Positions 42,639 to 50,406 of a stretch of 64,000 nt of DNA are shown piece after piece. Origin of the DNA: Paraperibacillus esterisolvens. Its GTDB lineage: Bacteria; Bacillota; Bacilli; Bacillales; DSM-1321. Position numbers and translations under genes: made by a program. The stretch spans positions 620,001 through 684,000 of the forward strand of contig NZ_CP143545.1 of assembly GCF_046237625.1 (NCBI RefSeq). Direction: 5' to 3'. Position 1 is the first letter of the stretch; each line of letters begins with the position of its first letter. A model generated the notes under the pieces. That model was not told where the DNA came from. It saw only the letters and a program-made list of their open reading frames with translations, and ran no database searches.

Positions 42639-43127
42639 ATGGATAGCAATAAACAATTCCGGGAAGAGTTGATCAGCAGTGTGGATACCCTCACGGATGA
42701 GCAGCTCAATCAGGAGCTTGAAGAGGGAAGATGGACGATAGCACAAGTTCTCGAGCATCTATATTTAATGGAGAGAACGATTACGAAAAGGATTGCCGCC
42801 GCCCTTGCAAAAGAGGGAGGGACGGAACCTGAGGAGAAACCAATCCAGCTGGCCGTGAACCGCAGCCGCAAGGTGGATGCCCCTGAGTATGTAACACCTT
42901 CCTCTGAACTGAAGACTCTTCACGAATTGATTGAAAAACTAGGGGAATCCCGACAGGAACTAATGGATGTGGTGAATGGGGCAGATGAGGCAGCCCTACG
43001 GAACAGGTCGCTTCCTCATCCAGTATTCGGCGAATTGAGCCTGAAACAATGGATACCTTTTATCGGCTACCATGAAAAGCGCCATCTTGAACAGATTGAA
43101 GAATTGAAAGTAAGACTTATCAACTGA
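42639..43127 (+). CDS. DinB-family four-helix protein
   Basis: A 162-residue DinB/YfiT-like protein. The family's three metal-binding His lie in ARWTIAQVLEHLYLMERT-type helix 2 (read here as WTIAQVLEHLYLME, about residue 42) and in the last helix FIGYHEKRHLEQIEELK (about 148 and 152). Members are often DNA-damage inducible or are bacillithiol-dependent transferases; no LexA box is visible here. AGGGGAT precedes the ATG. It is 36 bases after the peptidase gene and may be co-transcribed; a terminator follows at 43143. Confidence 0.85.
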   Translation: MDSNKQFREELISSVDTLTDEQLNQELEEGRWTIAQVLEHLYLMERTITKRIAAALAKEGGTEPEEKPIQLAVNRSRKVDAPEYVTPSSELKTLHELIEKLGESRQELMDVVNGADEAALRNRSLPHPVFGELSLKQWIPFIGYHEKRHLEQIEELKVRLIN

Positions 43128-43142
43128 ACATATGATGTGAAA

Positions 43143-43171
43143 GGCTGCGGGCAGGTGCCGGCAGTTTTTTT
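43143..43171 (+). terminator. Terminator after the DinB gene
   Basis: CTGCGGGC and GCCGGCAG pair with one mismatch around AGGT and are followed by TTTTTTTC. Confidence 0.75.
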
Positions 43172-43258
43172 CTTGAAATATATTACATGTTATCCTGAGC
43201 CAAATCAGATCCTGCCCTGTCTAATAGTTGAATGAGTGAAAAAAAGAGGGTGAGTTCG

Positions 43259-43777
43259 TTGAACAAACTAGTGAAAAAAGCCCAAAAGGGAGACAGTAAA
43301 GCCTTTTTGAAGCTTTTCCAGCAGTATGAAGAAGACATATACCGGATGGCTTATGTTTATGTCAAAAATGAAGAGGATGCGCTGGATGTCCTGCAGGAGG
43401 TGGCTTATCGTTCATTCAATAAAATAGGAACATTGAAGAATCCTGAATATTTCAAGACATGGCTGATCAGGATTGCCATAACCTGTTCCATCGATTTAGT
43501 CAATAAAAATAAGAAAGTGGTGCAGCTAAAACCCGAATATGAAGAGTTCATCGGGCTTGAAGAAAAGGATGTTTCCCTTTCCATCACACTCCAGGAATTA
43601 TTAGAACGGTTGAATGAAGACGAGAAAAGCATGGTTTACCTGAGGTTTTATGAAGGCTATTCCTTCCAGGAAATCGCCAGCCTGGCCGGTATACCGCTCG
43701 GAACCGCAAAATCTGTCCTATACCGGGCGCTGGGCAAGCTCAGAAAACAATTCCAGGAGGCGGATCTCTATGAATAA
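43259..43777 (+). CDS. ECF RNA polymerase sigma factor
   Basis: A 172-residue sigma-70 factor with regions 2 and 4 only. Region 2 is FLKLFQQYEEDIYRMAYVYVKNEEDALDVLQEVAYRSFNKI, with the conserved DALDVLQEV core-binding helix. Region 4 is LLERLNEDEKSMVYLRFYEGYSFQEIASLAGIPLGTAKSVLYRALGKLRKQF, with its helix-turn-helix. TTG 43259 is four bases after AGAGGGTGAG, and the ATG at 43232 lacks a ribosome binding site. The last eight bases overlap the gene for a membrane protein with a DUF4179-like region, the usual anti-sigma partner. The length and pairing recall SigV/SigY-like stress sigma factors. Its own target promoter was not found. Confidence 0.9.
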   Translation: MNKLVKKAQKGDSKAFLKLFQQYEEDIYRMAYVYVKNEEDALDVLQEVAYRSFNKIGTLKNPEYFKTWLIRIAITCSIDLVNKNKKVVQLKPEYEEFIGLEEKDVSLSITLQELLERLNEDEKSMVYLRFYEGYSFQEIASLAGIPLGTAKSVLYRALGKLRKQFQEADLYE

Positions 43778-44876
43778 TATAAAGCAGGAAATAGACCGCA
43801 TCAAGATACCAAAAGGGTTGCATGAAAGAGCGGAGCTGGGTGTCCAAAGGGCAAAAATGGAGCAGAAGGAAATGCGAGGCTTGGGCTTTAATAGGAAAAG
43901 GAACTTGTACAAAAGGCTGGCCATTGCAGCAGCAGTCTGCCTGCTCGTCCTGTCGGCGCTGACATATACACCTGTTCTCGCAGCCATCCAAAAGGCGGTC
44001 GACAAGATATTTTCCAGCGGCCATATCGATGACGGCGGCCTGAAAACAGCAGTAAGCAAAGGCCATGGTCAGATCATTGACCAGACTTTTTATGATCAAC
44101 AAAATGATATAACAGTCCATTTTGAAAGCATTATGACAGATGATAAAGAAACAAAACTCTTGTTCACTTATCAAAGTAAAAGGAACAATTTAAAGAATTA
44201 TTATATTGATATATTTGAGGGGAAGAGTTCCATCTCTTTAGTGAAAGAAGGGACGAAAACCAAGCTTAACCATGTAGGGTGGGGGAGCAGGTATTATGAC
44301 CGCAAACAAAACAAAGTGGCAGAAGCCCTGTCATTTGACTCTATTAAGAAAATGGAAGGACAGCCTGTCAAACTTGAAATTGAGAACCTGACGATATACG
44401 GAGGAAGAAGGTCCGGTATGGCGGCGGCCAAATGGCCCCTCAGCTTTCAGCTTGGTAAGACTGGGATTTCCGACAGGCAGAATGCAGTATTGAACAAAAG
44501 CTTTACATTTGGAGGAGAAACTTATCTCATCAAGCAGGTGGAGTTTTCCGACTTGGAGACCAGGGTGGTCGTCTCCGGCACAGATACAAAAAAAGTCGTA
44601 GAAAATGGTGAGAAATACGATGTTATGAGCAAATTGGAAAGCCAACTGCTGAACGCCAGAAAGTTTGATAAAGAACATGGCTACACCTATAATGGAAAAA
44701 AATCGGGAGTTGTCCTGATGTCTGACGGAGTAAAGGCTGTCCCTATATTCAGCAAAGGGGAAGTGGAAGGCAAGGATGATGAATACATCATGAGCTTTGA
44801 ACCCGTCAAAAACCGCAGGGACTGCATCCTGGAAGTTGGGAATAAATTAAGAATTCCTTTGGCGGAGGACCGCTGA
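43770..44876 (+). CDS. Anti-sigma factor-like membrane protein (DUF4179-type)
   Basis: A 368-residue bitopic protein. Residues 1-45 are a cytosolic segment (IKQEIDRIKIPKGLHERAELGVQRAKMEQKEM) of the length seen for sigma-binding domains. A single membrane helix follows (RLAIAAAVCLLVLSALTYTPVLA, about 48-70). The outer part begins AAIQKAVDKIFSSGH and continues as a beta-rich DUF4179-like domain (GQIIDQTFYDQQNDITVHFESIMTDDKETKLLFTYQ). It overlaps the sigma gene by eight bases, with AGGAGG 9 bases upstream. It would be expected to hold the sigma factor at the membrane and release it on an external signal. It lacks the usual Cys zinc-binding anti-sigma motif (HxxxCxxC). Confidence 0.85.
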   Translation: MNNIKQEIDRIKIPKGLHERAELGVQRAKMEQKEMRGLGFNRKRNLYKRLAIAAAVCLLVLSALTYTPVLAAIQKAVDKIFSSGHIDDGGLKTAVSKGHGQIIDQTFYDQQNDITVHFESIMTDDKETKLLFTYQSKRNNLKNYYIDIFEGKSSISLVKEGTKTKLNHVGWGSRYYDRKQNKVAEALSFDSIKKMEGQPVKLEIENLTIYGGRRSGMAAAKWPLSFQLGKTGISDRQNAVLNKSFTFGGETYLIKQVEFSDLETRVVVSGTDTKKVVENGEKYDVMSKLESQLLNARKFDKEHGYTYNGKKSGVVLMSDGVKAVPIFSKGEVEGKDDEYIMSFEPVKNRRDCILEVGNKLRIPLAEDR

Positions 44877-44904
44877 TTATCAGGGAAATCCGTGGGGGAG
44901 GCTG

Positions 44905-44975
44905 GGAGCCTTCATCGAGAGTATGAAGGACATTTGGAGGCCGCACGGCCCGTGAAAAGTCCTTCATCAGCTAAG
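44905..44975. repeat. CCTTCAT...ATGAAGG repeat units
   Basis: One unit CCTTCATC-spacer-ATGAAGGACATTTGGAGG (44909-44940) and a partial second, GTGAAAAGTCCTTCATCAG (44952-44970), are related to the units at 17960-18050. Confidence 0.55.
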
Positions 44976-45048
44976 GGAACATACTCCAGCGGGGAAGAAT
45001 GTGCACTTCAATAGTGAAAGAATTGTACCCATATTGAAGTTTCATCCC

Positions 45049-45083
45049 AAAGGGCTGGCCCCCGATATGGCCAGTCCTTTTAC
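45049..45083. terminator. Bidirectional terminator
   Basis: AAAGGGCTGGCC (45049-45060) and GGCCAGTCCTTT (45069-45080) pair with one mismatch between the anti-sigma gene and the convergent UDG-like gene. Confidence 0.8.
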
Positions 45084-45823
45084 TATGTCTTAAAGGCCTG
45101 TTCAATGATCTCTAAAAAGCTCCCTCTATGTTCCTCGAATTGCTTTTTCCGATGGCCGTTTGCACCGGATGGGTGCGGAAAGCCATATAGGCAGGGAACA
45201 GTAGGGATGATCTGTTTTCCCTGTAAAGACCGGATGACTTCGCCTACCGCTTTTCCCAGGGGAATCAGCAGCACTTTTGATTGGAGCGAGTTCAGTTCTT
45301 CTGGAAATGCCTCATATGCATATTTCTTCAATAATGCAGAATGGCTGATAGCCGGAGAGTGACCGGTGTAGTTCAGCCCGTCCTTAAACACAGGATATTT
45401 GATGATGGAGGTCGTATGGAGCAGGTCATCTCTTGAGCCAAACAGCTCGCTTGCACCTGAAAGGCCGAGGTGTTCGTGCAATCCACAGCCATCCAGCATC
45501 TCAATCAGGTTTTTCCTCATGGTGCCCGCGAACCTGGCACTCCGTTTTATATGCTGAAGCAGCTGGTCCAAGTCCATCCCAAGCTCCATGCCTGCCCTCG
45601 CTGCCTCGAAAGCTGTTTTCATTTGGTGCCATCCCGGCGTGATGCCGGCAACGACCACTCTTGCCTCCCTGTTGATCCATTCATTATGGGGGGCATAGTA
45701 CAGGGCAAGCCCCGCTTCTTTCTCGATGAGGAACCGGGGTATTAATAAATCCTGTTTATCCAAGTGATCTGCCTCTAAATTTTGGATAGCCTGATAAAAG
45801 TCTGTGAACATTTCGCTCTGCAT
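45083..45823 (-). CDS. Uracil-DNA-glycosylase-superfamily-like protein
   Basis: A 246-residue cytoplasmic protein. VVVAGITPGWHQM (about residues 56-68) resembles motif A of the UDG fold (GxxPG), and PCLYGFPHPSGANGHRKKQFEEHR (about 215-238) resembles the C-terminal HPS loop that grips the minor groove. Between them RKNLIEMLDGCGL and LLHTTSIIKYPVFKDG are typical of this little-studied Bacillus group. It may excise damaged bases, but the usual catalytic water-activating residue is not obvious, so activity is uncertain. The ATG at 45823 has GGGGATGAG upstream. It is monocistronic. Confidence 0.6.
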   Translation of the reverse strand: MQSEMFTDFYQAIQNLEADHLDKQDLLIPRFLIEKEAGLALYYAPHNEWINREARVVVAGITPGWHQMKTAFEAARAGMELGMDLDQLLQHIKRSARFAGTMRKNLIEMLDGCGLHEHLGLSGASELFGSRDDLLHTTSIIKYPVFKDGLNYTGHSPAISHSALLKKYAYEAFPEELNSLQSKVLLIPLGKAVGEVIRSLQGKQIIPTVPCLYGFPHPSGANGHRKKQFEEHRGSFLEIIEQAFKT

Positions 45824-45879
45824 CTTTATCTCATCCCCTCTGGCCTTTACTTTATTATTCCCATCCAGGGGCAGAAAAA

Positions 45880-45950
45880 AGCCCGCAATGTCTGCGGGTT
45901 TTAGTAGATCACAAAGAAGGAAGAGGGGGAATCCTCTTCCTTCTTTTTCG
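45880..45950. terminator. Two adjacent hairpins after the M14 peptidase gene
   Basis: CCCGCA...TGCGGG with TTTTAG (about 45881-45902, plus strand) and AGAAGGAAGAGG/CCTCTTCCTTCT (45915-45945). The second is symmetrical, and the nearer to the M14 stop at 45965. Confidence 0.8.
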
Positions 45951-45964
45951 CGTTATTCCTTCTA

Positions 45965-47008
45965 TCATTCTGTATCCCGGGTCTTCTGTTCAGGAAGTGT
46001 ATCCCAGAAGCTTGTGTCTGCTGTCTCAATGGATCCATCGGCGATGGCGCGAACAGCGGCTTCAAGTGTGGTGACAGTCTGTTTGATGAGGTAGCCGTTG
46101 CTTTTTTGCCCGAGTACATAGTCTTCGTACTCATGATCGGACATGCCCCGCATTTCAAATAGGAGGGAAGAGATGCCGTATTGAACGGCTGCCCCATTGC
46201 GTCCTATTCTTTCTTCAGAACCGCCGACATACTTGCCAAGATGACCCCAGCCAGTCCGGTCGACTGCGCCATATACCACAGCTCCCAGCTTCTTGGAGCG
46301 CTCGAGGACATCAGCAGCAGTGTTCGGGTTGGTAGGGTAAAGAATGGAGCCTGAAACATATTTACCGTTCACTTCAGACTGTGTTCCCTGATGATGCAGA
46401 TCGATCATATAGTCAATTTTATATTTTTTAAAAACATTGTTATGGAGTGCTTTTGTCTCTGGCTGGGCTTTCGCTACATGGTCCCGGTTGAGGTCCGTTC
46501 CCGAGGCATTATAACGGGTCAGGTGGCGGCCGCCGTCTGCCACATAATCTTCAAGAGAAAAATCGACGTCGCCCATCGCCCCGTCAGCATTCAGCATAGG
46601 GAGCACCAGAACATTAACGGAGTCAAGGACGCCCTGCAATTTTCCGGTGCCAAGATGTTTGATGAACTCAAGGGCTCCTTCAGTTGTGAGCTGCTCATTG
46701 CCATGCTGCTGAGTCAGGAACAGGATGGTTGGATTTTTGGGATTGGTTATGTATTTTGCAAGATGGATATCCCTGCCCTTCAGGGTTTTTCCAATTACCT
46801 CGAGTGTCATCGCACTCTGCTTGGCATCTTGTGTTCTGAGTTCATCCACCAATTCTGTGTAGGTATGAAGAATGGACGTATTTACTGTTTCATTGCCTCC
46901 ATAGCCTGGCCCATTGCCAACAGCTCCTGCAGGAACAGACATTACATTTATCGCACCGAACGCCATTATTCCCGTCAACGATAAAGAGATTATTTTCTTT
47001 TTCATCAA
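45965..47008 (-). CDS. Secreted M14-family zinc carboxypeptidase
   Basis: A 347-residue precursor. The Sec signal peptide is basic KKKIISLS, hydrophobic LTGIMAFGAINVMS, and probable cleavage after VPAGA (about residue 29). The M14 zinc site is FLTQQHGNEQLTTEGA (His and Glu), then NRDHVAKAQPETKAL, YMIDLHHQGTQ (third His). The catalytic Glu is in SSLLFEMRGMSDHEYEDY. It cleaves C-terminal residues from peptides outside the cell. The substrate-determining residue cannot be assigned. TGGAGG lies five bases before the ATG. It is monocistronic and separated from the small membrane protein gene by about 240 bases. Confidence 0.88.
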   Translation of the reverse strand: MMKKKIISLSLTGIMAFGAINVMSVPAGAVGNGPGYGGNETVNTSILHTYTELVDELRTQDAKQSAMTLEVIGKTLKGRDIHLAKYITNPKNPTILFLTQQHGNEQLTTEGALEFIKHLGTGKLQGVLDSVNVLVLPMLNADGAMGDVDFSLEDYVADGGRHLTRYNASGTDLNRDHVAKAQPETKALHNNVFKKYKIDYMIDLHHQGTQSEVNGKYVSGSILYPTNPNTAADVLERSKKLGAVVYGAVDRTGWGHLGKYVGGSEERIGRNGAAVQYGISSLLFEMRGMSDHEYEDYVLGQKSNGYLIKQTVTTLEAAVRAIADGSIETADTSFWDTLPEQKTRDTE

Positions 47009-47184
47009 AATCCTCCATTTTTAGAATTATTTGATAACTTACTACCATAATAAAATAGCTTCCGTTTTCTGTTAATAGAGATAAATTCCTGTCTTTTTAA
47101 GTAAACGTTGGCTAAAAATGCATCTATATATCTAAAAAAGGATAATTCATGGGGATTCTGTCAATAAATAAATGTGTCAATAAT

Positions 47185-47201
47185 TCAAATTAAATTTGAC
47201 A
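47185..47201. promoter_or_regulatory. Perfect palindrome overlapping a -35 element
   Basis: TCAAATT-A-AATTTGA (47185-47199) is a perfect 7-1-7 palindrome and overlaps TTGACA (47196-47201). A TAATAT stretch follows 20 bases later at 47222-47227. It is a candidate operator for the small membrane protein gene. Confidence 0.45.
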
Positions 47202-47251
47202 ATATTGTGAACCCTATGGAATAATATAGACATAAAAGGAGGATGTTGGTA

Positions 47252-47473
47252 ATGGATGCAAAAGTACTTAATGCAGTAAAATTTGTCGGCGGAGCAATAT
47301 TGTCTATTGGAATTATCTTCTTTGTAATCGGTTTCACTGCAAGCGGTAGCAGCGTTTGGACTCCTATTGGCATCGGTACGGTAATGGGCGCTATATTTAT
47401 TTTCTTAATGGGGATCTTTTTGGTAGCCACGGAAGAAGTTCTGGAAAAATCATATAGAAGAAAAAGAATTTAA
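47252..47473 (+). CDS. Small membrane protein (73 residues)
   Basis: Two hydrophobic helices, FVGGAILSIGIIFFVIGFTA (about residues 10-30) and WTPIGIGTVMGAIFIFLMGIFLV (about 36-58), are joined by a short loop, with a basic C-terminus (KSYRRKRI), so both ends should be in the cytoplasm. AAAGGAGG stands nine bases before ATG 47252; the TTG at 47243 is too close. Many Bacillus genomes have similar two-helix proteins of unknown role. It is convergent with qoxD and shares its terminator. A palindrome over the -35 suggests regulation. Confidence 0.7.
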   Translation: MDAKVLNAVKFVGGAILSIGIIFFVIGFTASGSSVWTPIGIGTVMGAIFIFLMGIFLVATEEVLEKSYRRKRI

Positions 47474-47480
47474 ACATAGA

Positions 47481-47513
47481 AAAAAGGAGTGCCAGCCGGC
47501 ACTCCTTTTTCTA
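47481..47513. terminator. Bidirectional terminator (small protein gene / qox operon)
   Basis: AAAAAGGAGTGCC and GGCACTCCTTTTT form a stem of about 13 bp between convergent genes. Confidence 0.95.
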
Positions 47514-47517
47514 TGGC

Positions 47518-47802
47518 TTAAATATAACCCCAGATCATACAGAGCAGTGTACCGAAGATTGTAATCAAGGCCATTAACACTCCATAATAGATGTTCGTAT
47601 AGATGGCTCCCTTATCCTTCGATTCACCAGCATGCATGAATACGATCAGCTGGAGTCCGGCCTGGATGAAGGCTGTCAATAGAAGCACTGTCATCCCGGC
47701 CGTAAAGGACATATCCAGGTAGTAAACCAGCAGGGCAACGGCGGTCAGGACAAGAGAGAAGATAAAGCCCATGACCTGCTTGACTGGAAATAGCTCTTTC
47801 AT
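47518..47802 (-). CDS. qoxD: Cytochrome aa3-600 quinol oxidase subunit IV
   Basis: A 94-residue, three-helix membrane protein, last gene of the qox operon. KQVMGFIFSLVLTAVALLVYYLDMSFTAGMTVLLLTAFIQAGLQLIVFMHAGESKDKGAIYTNIYYGVLMALITIFGTLLCMIWGY has the COX4_pro/QoxD pattern. The start is ATG 47802 with AGGAATGATGTAATC upstream; the open frame continues 16 codons into qoxC. It is a structural subunit of the oxidase, needed for assembly. Two bases separate it from the qoxC stop. Confidence 0.93.
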   Translation of the reverse strand: MKELFPVKQVMGFIFSLVLTAVALLVYYLDMSFTAGMTVLLLTAFIQAGLQLIVFMHAGESKDKGAIYTNIYYGVLMALITIFGTLLCMIWGYI

Positions 47803-47804
47803 GA

Positions 47805-48401
47805 TTACATCATTCCTTTCAGGTAGATGAAGCTGAAGATAAAGATCCACACTACATCAAGGAAATGCCAGTAAAGTGAGAAGATGAATGATTTATTGGC
47901 TGTTTCGGGAGTCAGTCCGCGTTTTTTGATCTGCAGAACAATGAACAAGCCCCAGAAGAAGCCGAGTGTAACGTGAGCTCCGTGTGTGCCGAGTGTTGTG
48001 AACAGAATCGACGTGAAGGCGCTCGTCTGGATGGTGGCTCCTTCATGTACATACATAACAAAGTCATAAATCTCAACACTTAAGAATCCAAGTCCCAAAA
48101 GCAGGGTGACAACAAAGAATGAAATCATCGCTTTAACCTTGCCAAGGCGCATGGCATGAACGCCAAGTCCTATGGTGAAGCTGCTTGCAAGGAGAAGGAA
48201 TGTTTCAATCAAGACCGGGGCGATCTCAAATAAATGCGCCCCAGTCGGTCCATCGCCCGTACGGTCCGCCAATGTAAAGTAGGAGGCGAACAGGGTACCG
48301 AAAAGCATGATTTCTGCTCCAAGGAAAATCCAGAAACCAAGAATCTTTAAACGATTTTCATCTGTACTATATTCTAGTGGGAGCGAGTTATCTATTTTCA
48401 T
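47805..48401 (-). CDS. qoxC: Cytochrome aa3-600 quinol oxidase subunit III
   Basis: A 198-residue, five-helix subunit. LGFWIFLGAEIMLFGTLFASYFTL opens the COX3 fold, and FTTLGTHGAHVTLGFFWGLFIVLQIKKRGLT and FSLYWHFLDVVWIFIFSFIYL carry the conserved His/Glu-free core of quinol oxidase subunit III. It stabilises subunit I. The gene touches qoxB by one base at 48401. Confidence 0.95.
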   Translation of the reverse strand: MKIDNSLPLEYSTDENRLKILGFWIFLGAEIMLFGTLFASYFTLADRTGDGPTGAHLFEIAPVLIETFLLLASSFTIGLGVHAMRLGKVKAMISFFVVTLLLGLGFLSVEIYDFVMYVHEGATIQTSAFTSILFTTLGTHGAHVTLGFFWGLFIVLQIKKRGLTPETANKSFIFSLYWHFLDVVWIFIFSFIYLKGMM

Positions 48402-50347
48402 CAGTTAGCACCTCGCAATTTTGTTTCAGTCTCTTCAATCTCATCAACCGGGATGTAGTGTCCGTGGTCTTTTTCAAATGAACGAAGGGCCATGCAGACA
48501 AAGATTCCGATGGTAGTAAGGATCAAAGGAACCCAGATGCCGAATACGAATGAGAAGCCCCAGGCGAAGAAGATGCAGCCCATGATGAATGGCATTCCGC
48601 TGTTATTTGGCATATGGATTTTTTCATATTTGCCTTTGAAAAGAACATGGCCGCGCTTTTTAGCATCCCAGAGAGATTCGCTGGAATCCACCTGCGGCAG
48701 GCGTGCAAAGTTATATTCAGGCACCGGAGTGTGTGTTGACCACTCGATAGTACGTGCATCCCATGGATCTGAACTGATATCCCTGGAAGCAAAGCGTGTG
48801 CTGTGATAGATGTTGTAAACAATCAGCACGAAACCTGCTGCAAGTCCAAGGGCACCGACGAATGAAATGAAATTCAACGGTCCAAATCCGGATGCCTCGG
48901 AGTAGGTGTACATGCGGCGTGCCTGACCGTCAAGGCCGGTAAAGAACATTGGCATGAAGGCAACAAGCGTACCGAGCGTGATGAACCATGCGGCCCATTT
49001 TCCGATGCGTTCATTAAGCATAAACCCGAACATTTTAGGCCAGTAGTAAGTCAGGCCGGCCAGCATGGCGAATACTACGCCGGGAATGATTACCATATGG
49101 AAGTGGGCAACCAGGAACATAGTATTGTGATACTGATAATCTGCTGCTGACATTGCAAGCATAACACCCGTCACACCGCCGATTGTGAAAAGCGGGATGA
49201 ACAGCATTGCATAAAGCATAGGGCTTGTGAACTCGATTTTTCCTTTATAAAGAGTGAACAGCCAGTTAAAGATCTTCACCCCTGTTGGTACAGCTATCGC
49301 CATCGTCGTGATGGAGAAGATGCTGTTTGTCAAAGCGCCCTGTCCCATTGTGAAGAAATGGTGAGCCCAGACCAGGAAGGAGTAAGCTGAAATGACGACC
49401 ATGGAGTAGACCATGGACTTATAGCCGTATAGATTACGACGTGCAAAGGTCGAGATAATTTCACTGTATATACCGAAGGCAGGGAGTATCAGAATATATA
49501 CTTCCGGATGTCCCCATACCCAGAACAGGTTGGCCCAGAGCATGTCCATCCCGCCGTTTGTGGTGGTGAAGAAGTTGGTGCCAAACAGGCGGTCCATGGT
49601 ACCCATTGCCAGTGCCACTGTCAGTACAGGGAAGGCAAATACGATAATCAGGTTAGCTACAAGTGAAGACCAGGTGAACATTGGCATCTTCATCAAAGTC
49701 ATGCCAGGCGCCCTCATTTTAAGGATCGTGGTCATGAAGTTAATCCCGGTCATCAAAGTACCAATACCGGCAATCTGGATGGCGATCATATAATAGTTCG
49801 TACCCACTGATTCACTGAACTCTTTGCCTGCGAGAGGGAAGTAGGATGTCCAGCCGGCATCGGGAGAACCACCGATTACGAAAGAAATGTTAAACAGCAT
49901 CGCGCCCATAAAGAACAGCCAGAAGCTGAGTGCGTTCAGGCGTGGGAATGCAACATCCCTTGCGCCGATTTGAAGCGGTACAACAAAATTCATAAGAGCC
50001 ATGATAAACGGCATGGCCATGAAAAGAATCATGACAACACCATGTGTTGAGAATATTTCATTATAATGCTGGGCATCGAGAAGCTTTGCTTCAGGTGTTG
50101 CCAGCTGGGCGCGCAGCATGATGGCATCGACGCCGCCGCGGAACAGCATGAGAAGTGCTGATATCAGATACATGATACCAATGCGCTTATGGTCGACTGT
50201 GGTCAGCCATTCACGCCATAGGTAGCCCCATTTCTTAAAATAGGTCACACCTGCGATGATTGCGATAACTGTAAGGCCGATGGCAACCATAGATGCATAA
50301 ATCACAGGGCTTGGATGAGGTATCGCAAATCGATCAAAGAAATCCAT
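48401..50347 (-). CDS. qoxB: Cytochrome aa3-600 quinol oxidase subunit I
   Basis: A 648-residue haem-copper oxidase core subunit with about 14-15 helices. The catalytic segment WVWGHPEVYILILPAFGIYSEII supplies the copper-B His, the cross-linked Tyr and the K-channel entry. FSTHGVVMILFMAMPF carries a haem His, and HHFFTMG and VAHFHMVIIPG supply further copper and haem His. It reduces O2 to water with electrons from quinol. The N-terminal helix FDRFAIPHPSPVIYASMVAIGLTVIAII precedes the usual core, as in quinol rather than cytochrome c oxidases. GAAAGGAGCC precedes the ATG. Confidence 0.97.
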   Translation of the reverse strand: MDFFDRFAIPHPSPVIYASMVAIGLTVIAIIAGVTYFKKWGYLWREWLTTVDHKRIGIMYLISALLMLFRGGVDAIMLRAQLATPEAKLLDAQHYNEIFSTHGVVMILFMAMPFIMALMNFVVPLQIGARDVAFPRLNALSFWLFFMGAMLFNISFVIGGSPDAGWTSYFPLAGKEFSESVGTNYYMIAIQIAGIGTLMTGINFMTTILKMRAPGMTLMKMPMFTWSSLVANLIIVFAFPVLTVALAMGTMDRLFGTNFFTTTNGGMDMLWANLFWVWGHPEVYILILPAFGIYSEIISTFARRNLYGYKSMVYSMVVISAYSFLVWAHHFFTMGQGALTNSIFSITTMAIAVPTGVKIFNWLFTLYKGKIEFTSPMLYAMLFIPLFTIGGVTGVMLAMSAADYQYHNTMFLVAHFHMVIIPGVVFAMLAGLTYYWPKMFGFMLNERIGKWAAWFITLGTLVAFMPMFFTGLDGQARRMYTYSEASGFGPLNFISFVGALGLAAGFVLIVYNIYHSTRFASRDISSDPWDARTIEWSTHTPVPEYNFARLPQVDSSESLWDAKKRGHVLFKGKYEKIHMPNNSGMPFIMGCIFFAWGFSFVFGIWVPLILTTIGIFVCMALRSFEKDHGHYIPVDEIEETETKLRGAN

Positions 50348-50406
50348 GTGTGTGGCTCCTTTCAGGATATATATAATGTCGTACGTTTAACGGGGAAATT
50401 CCCCTA

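Noticed and set aside
46391..46984. 197-codon open frame opposite the M14 peptidase gene
   Set aside because: It lies entirely antisense to a gene with a complete zinc site and signal peptide, and shows no ribosome binding site or known motif.
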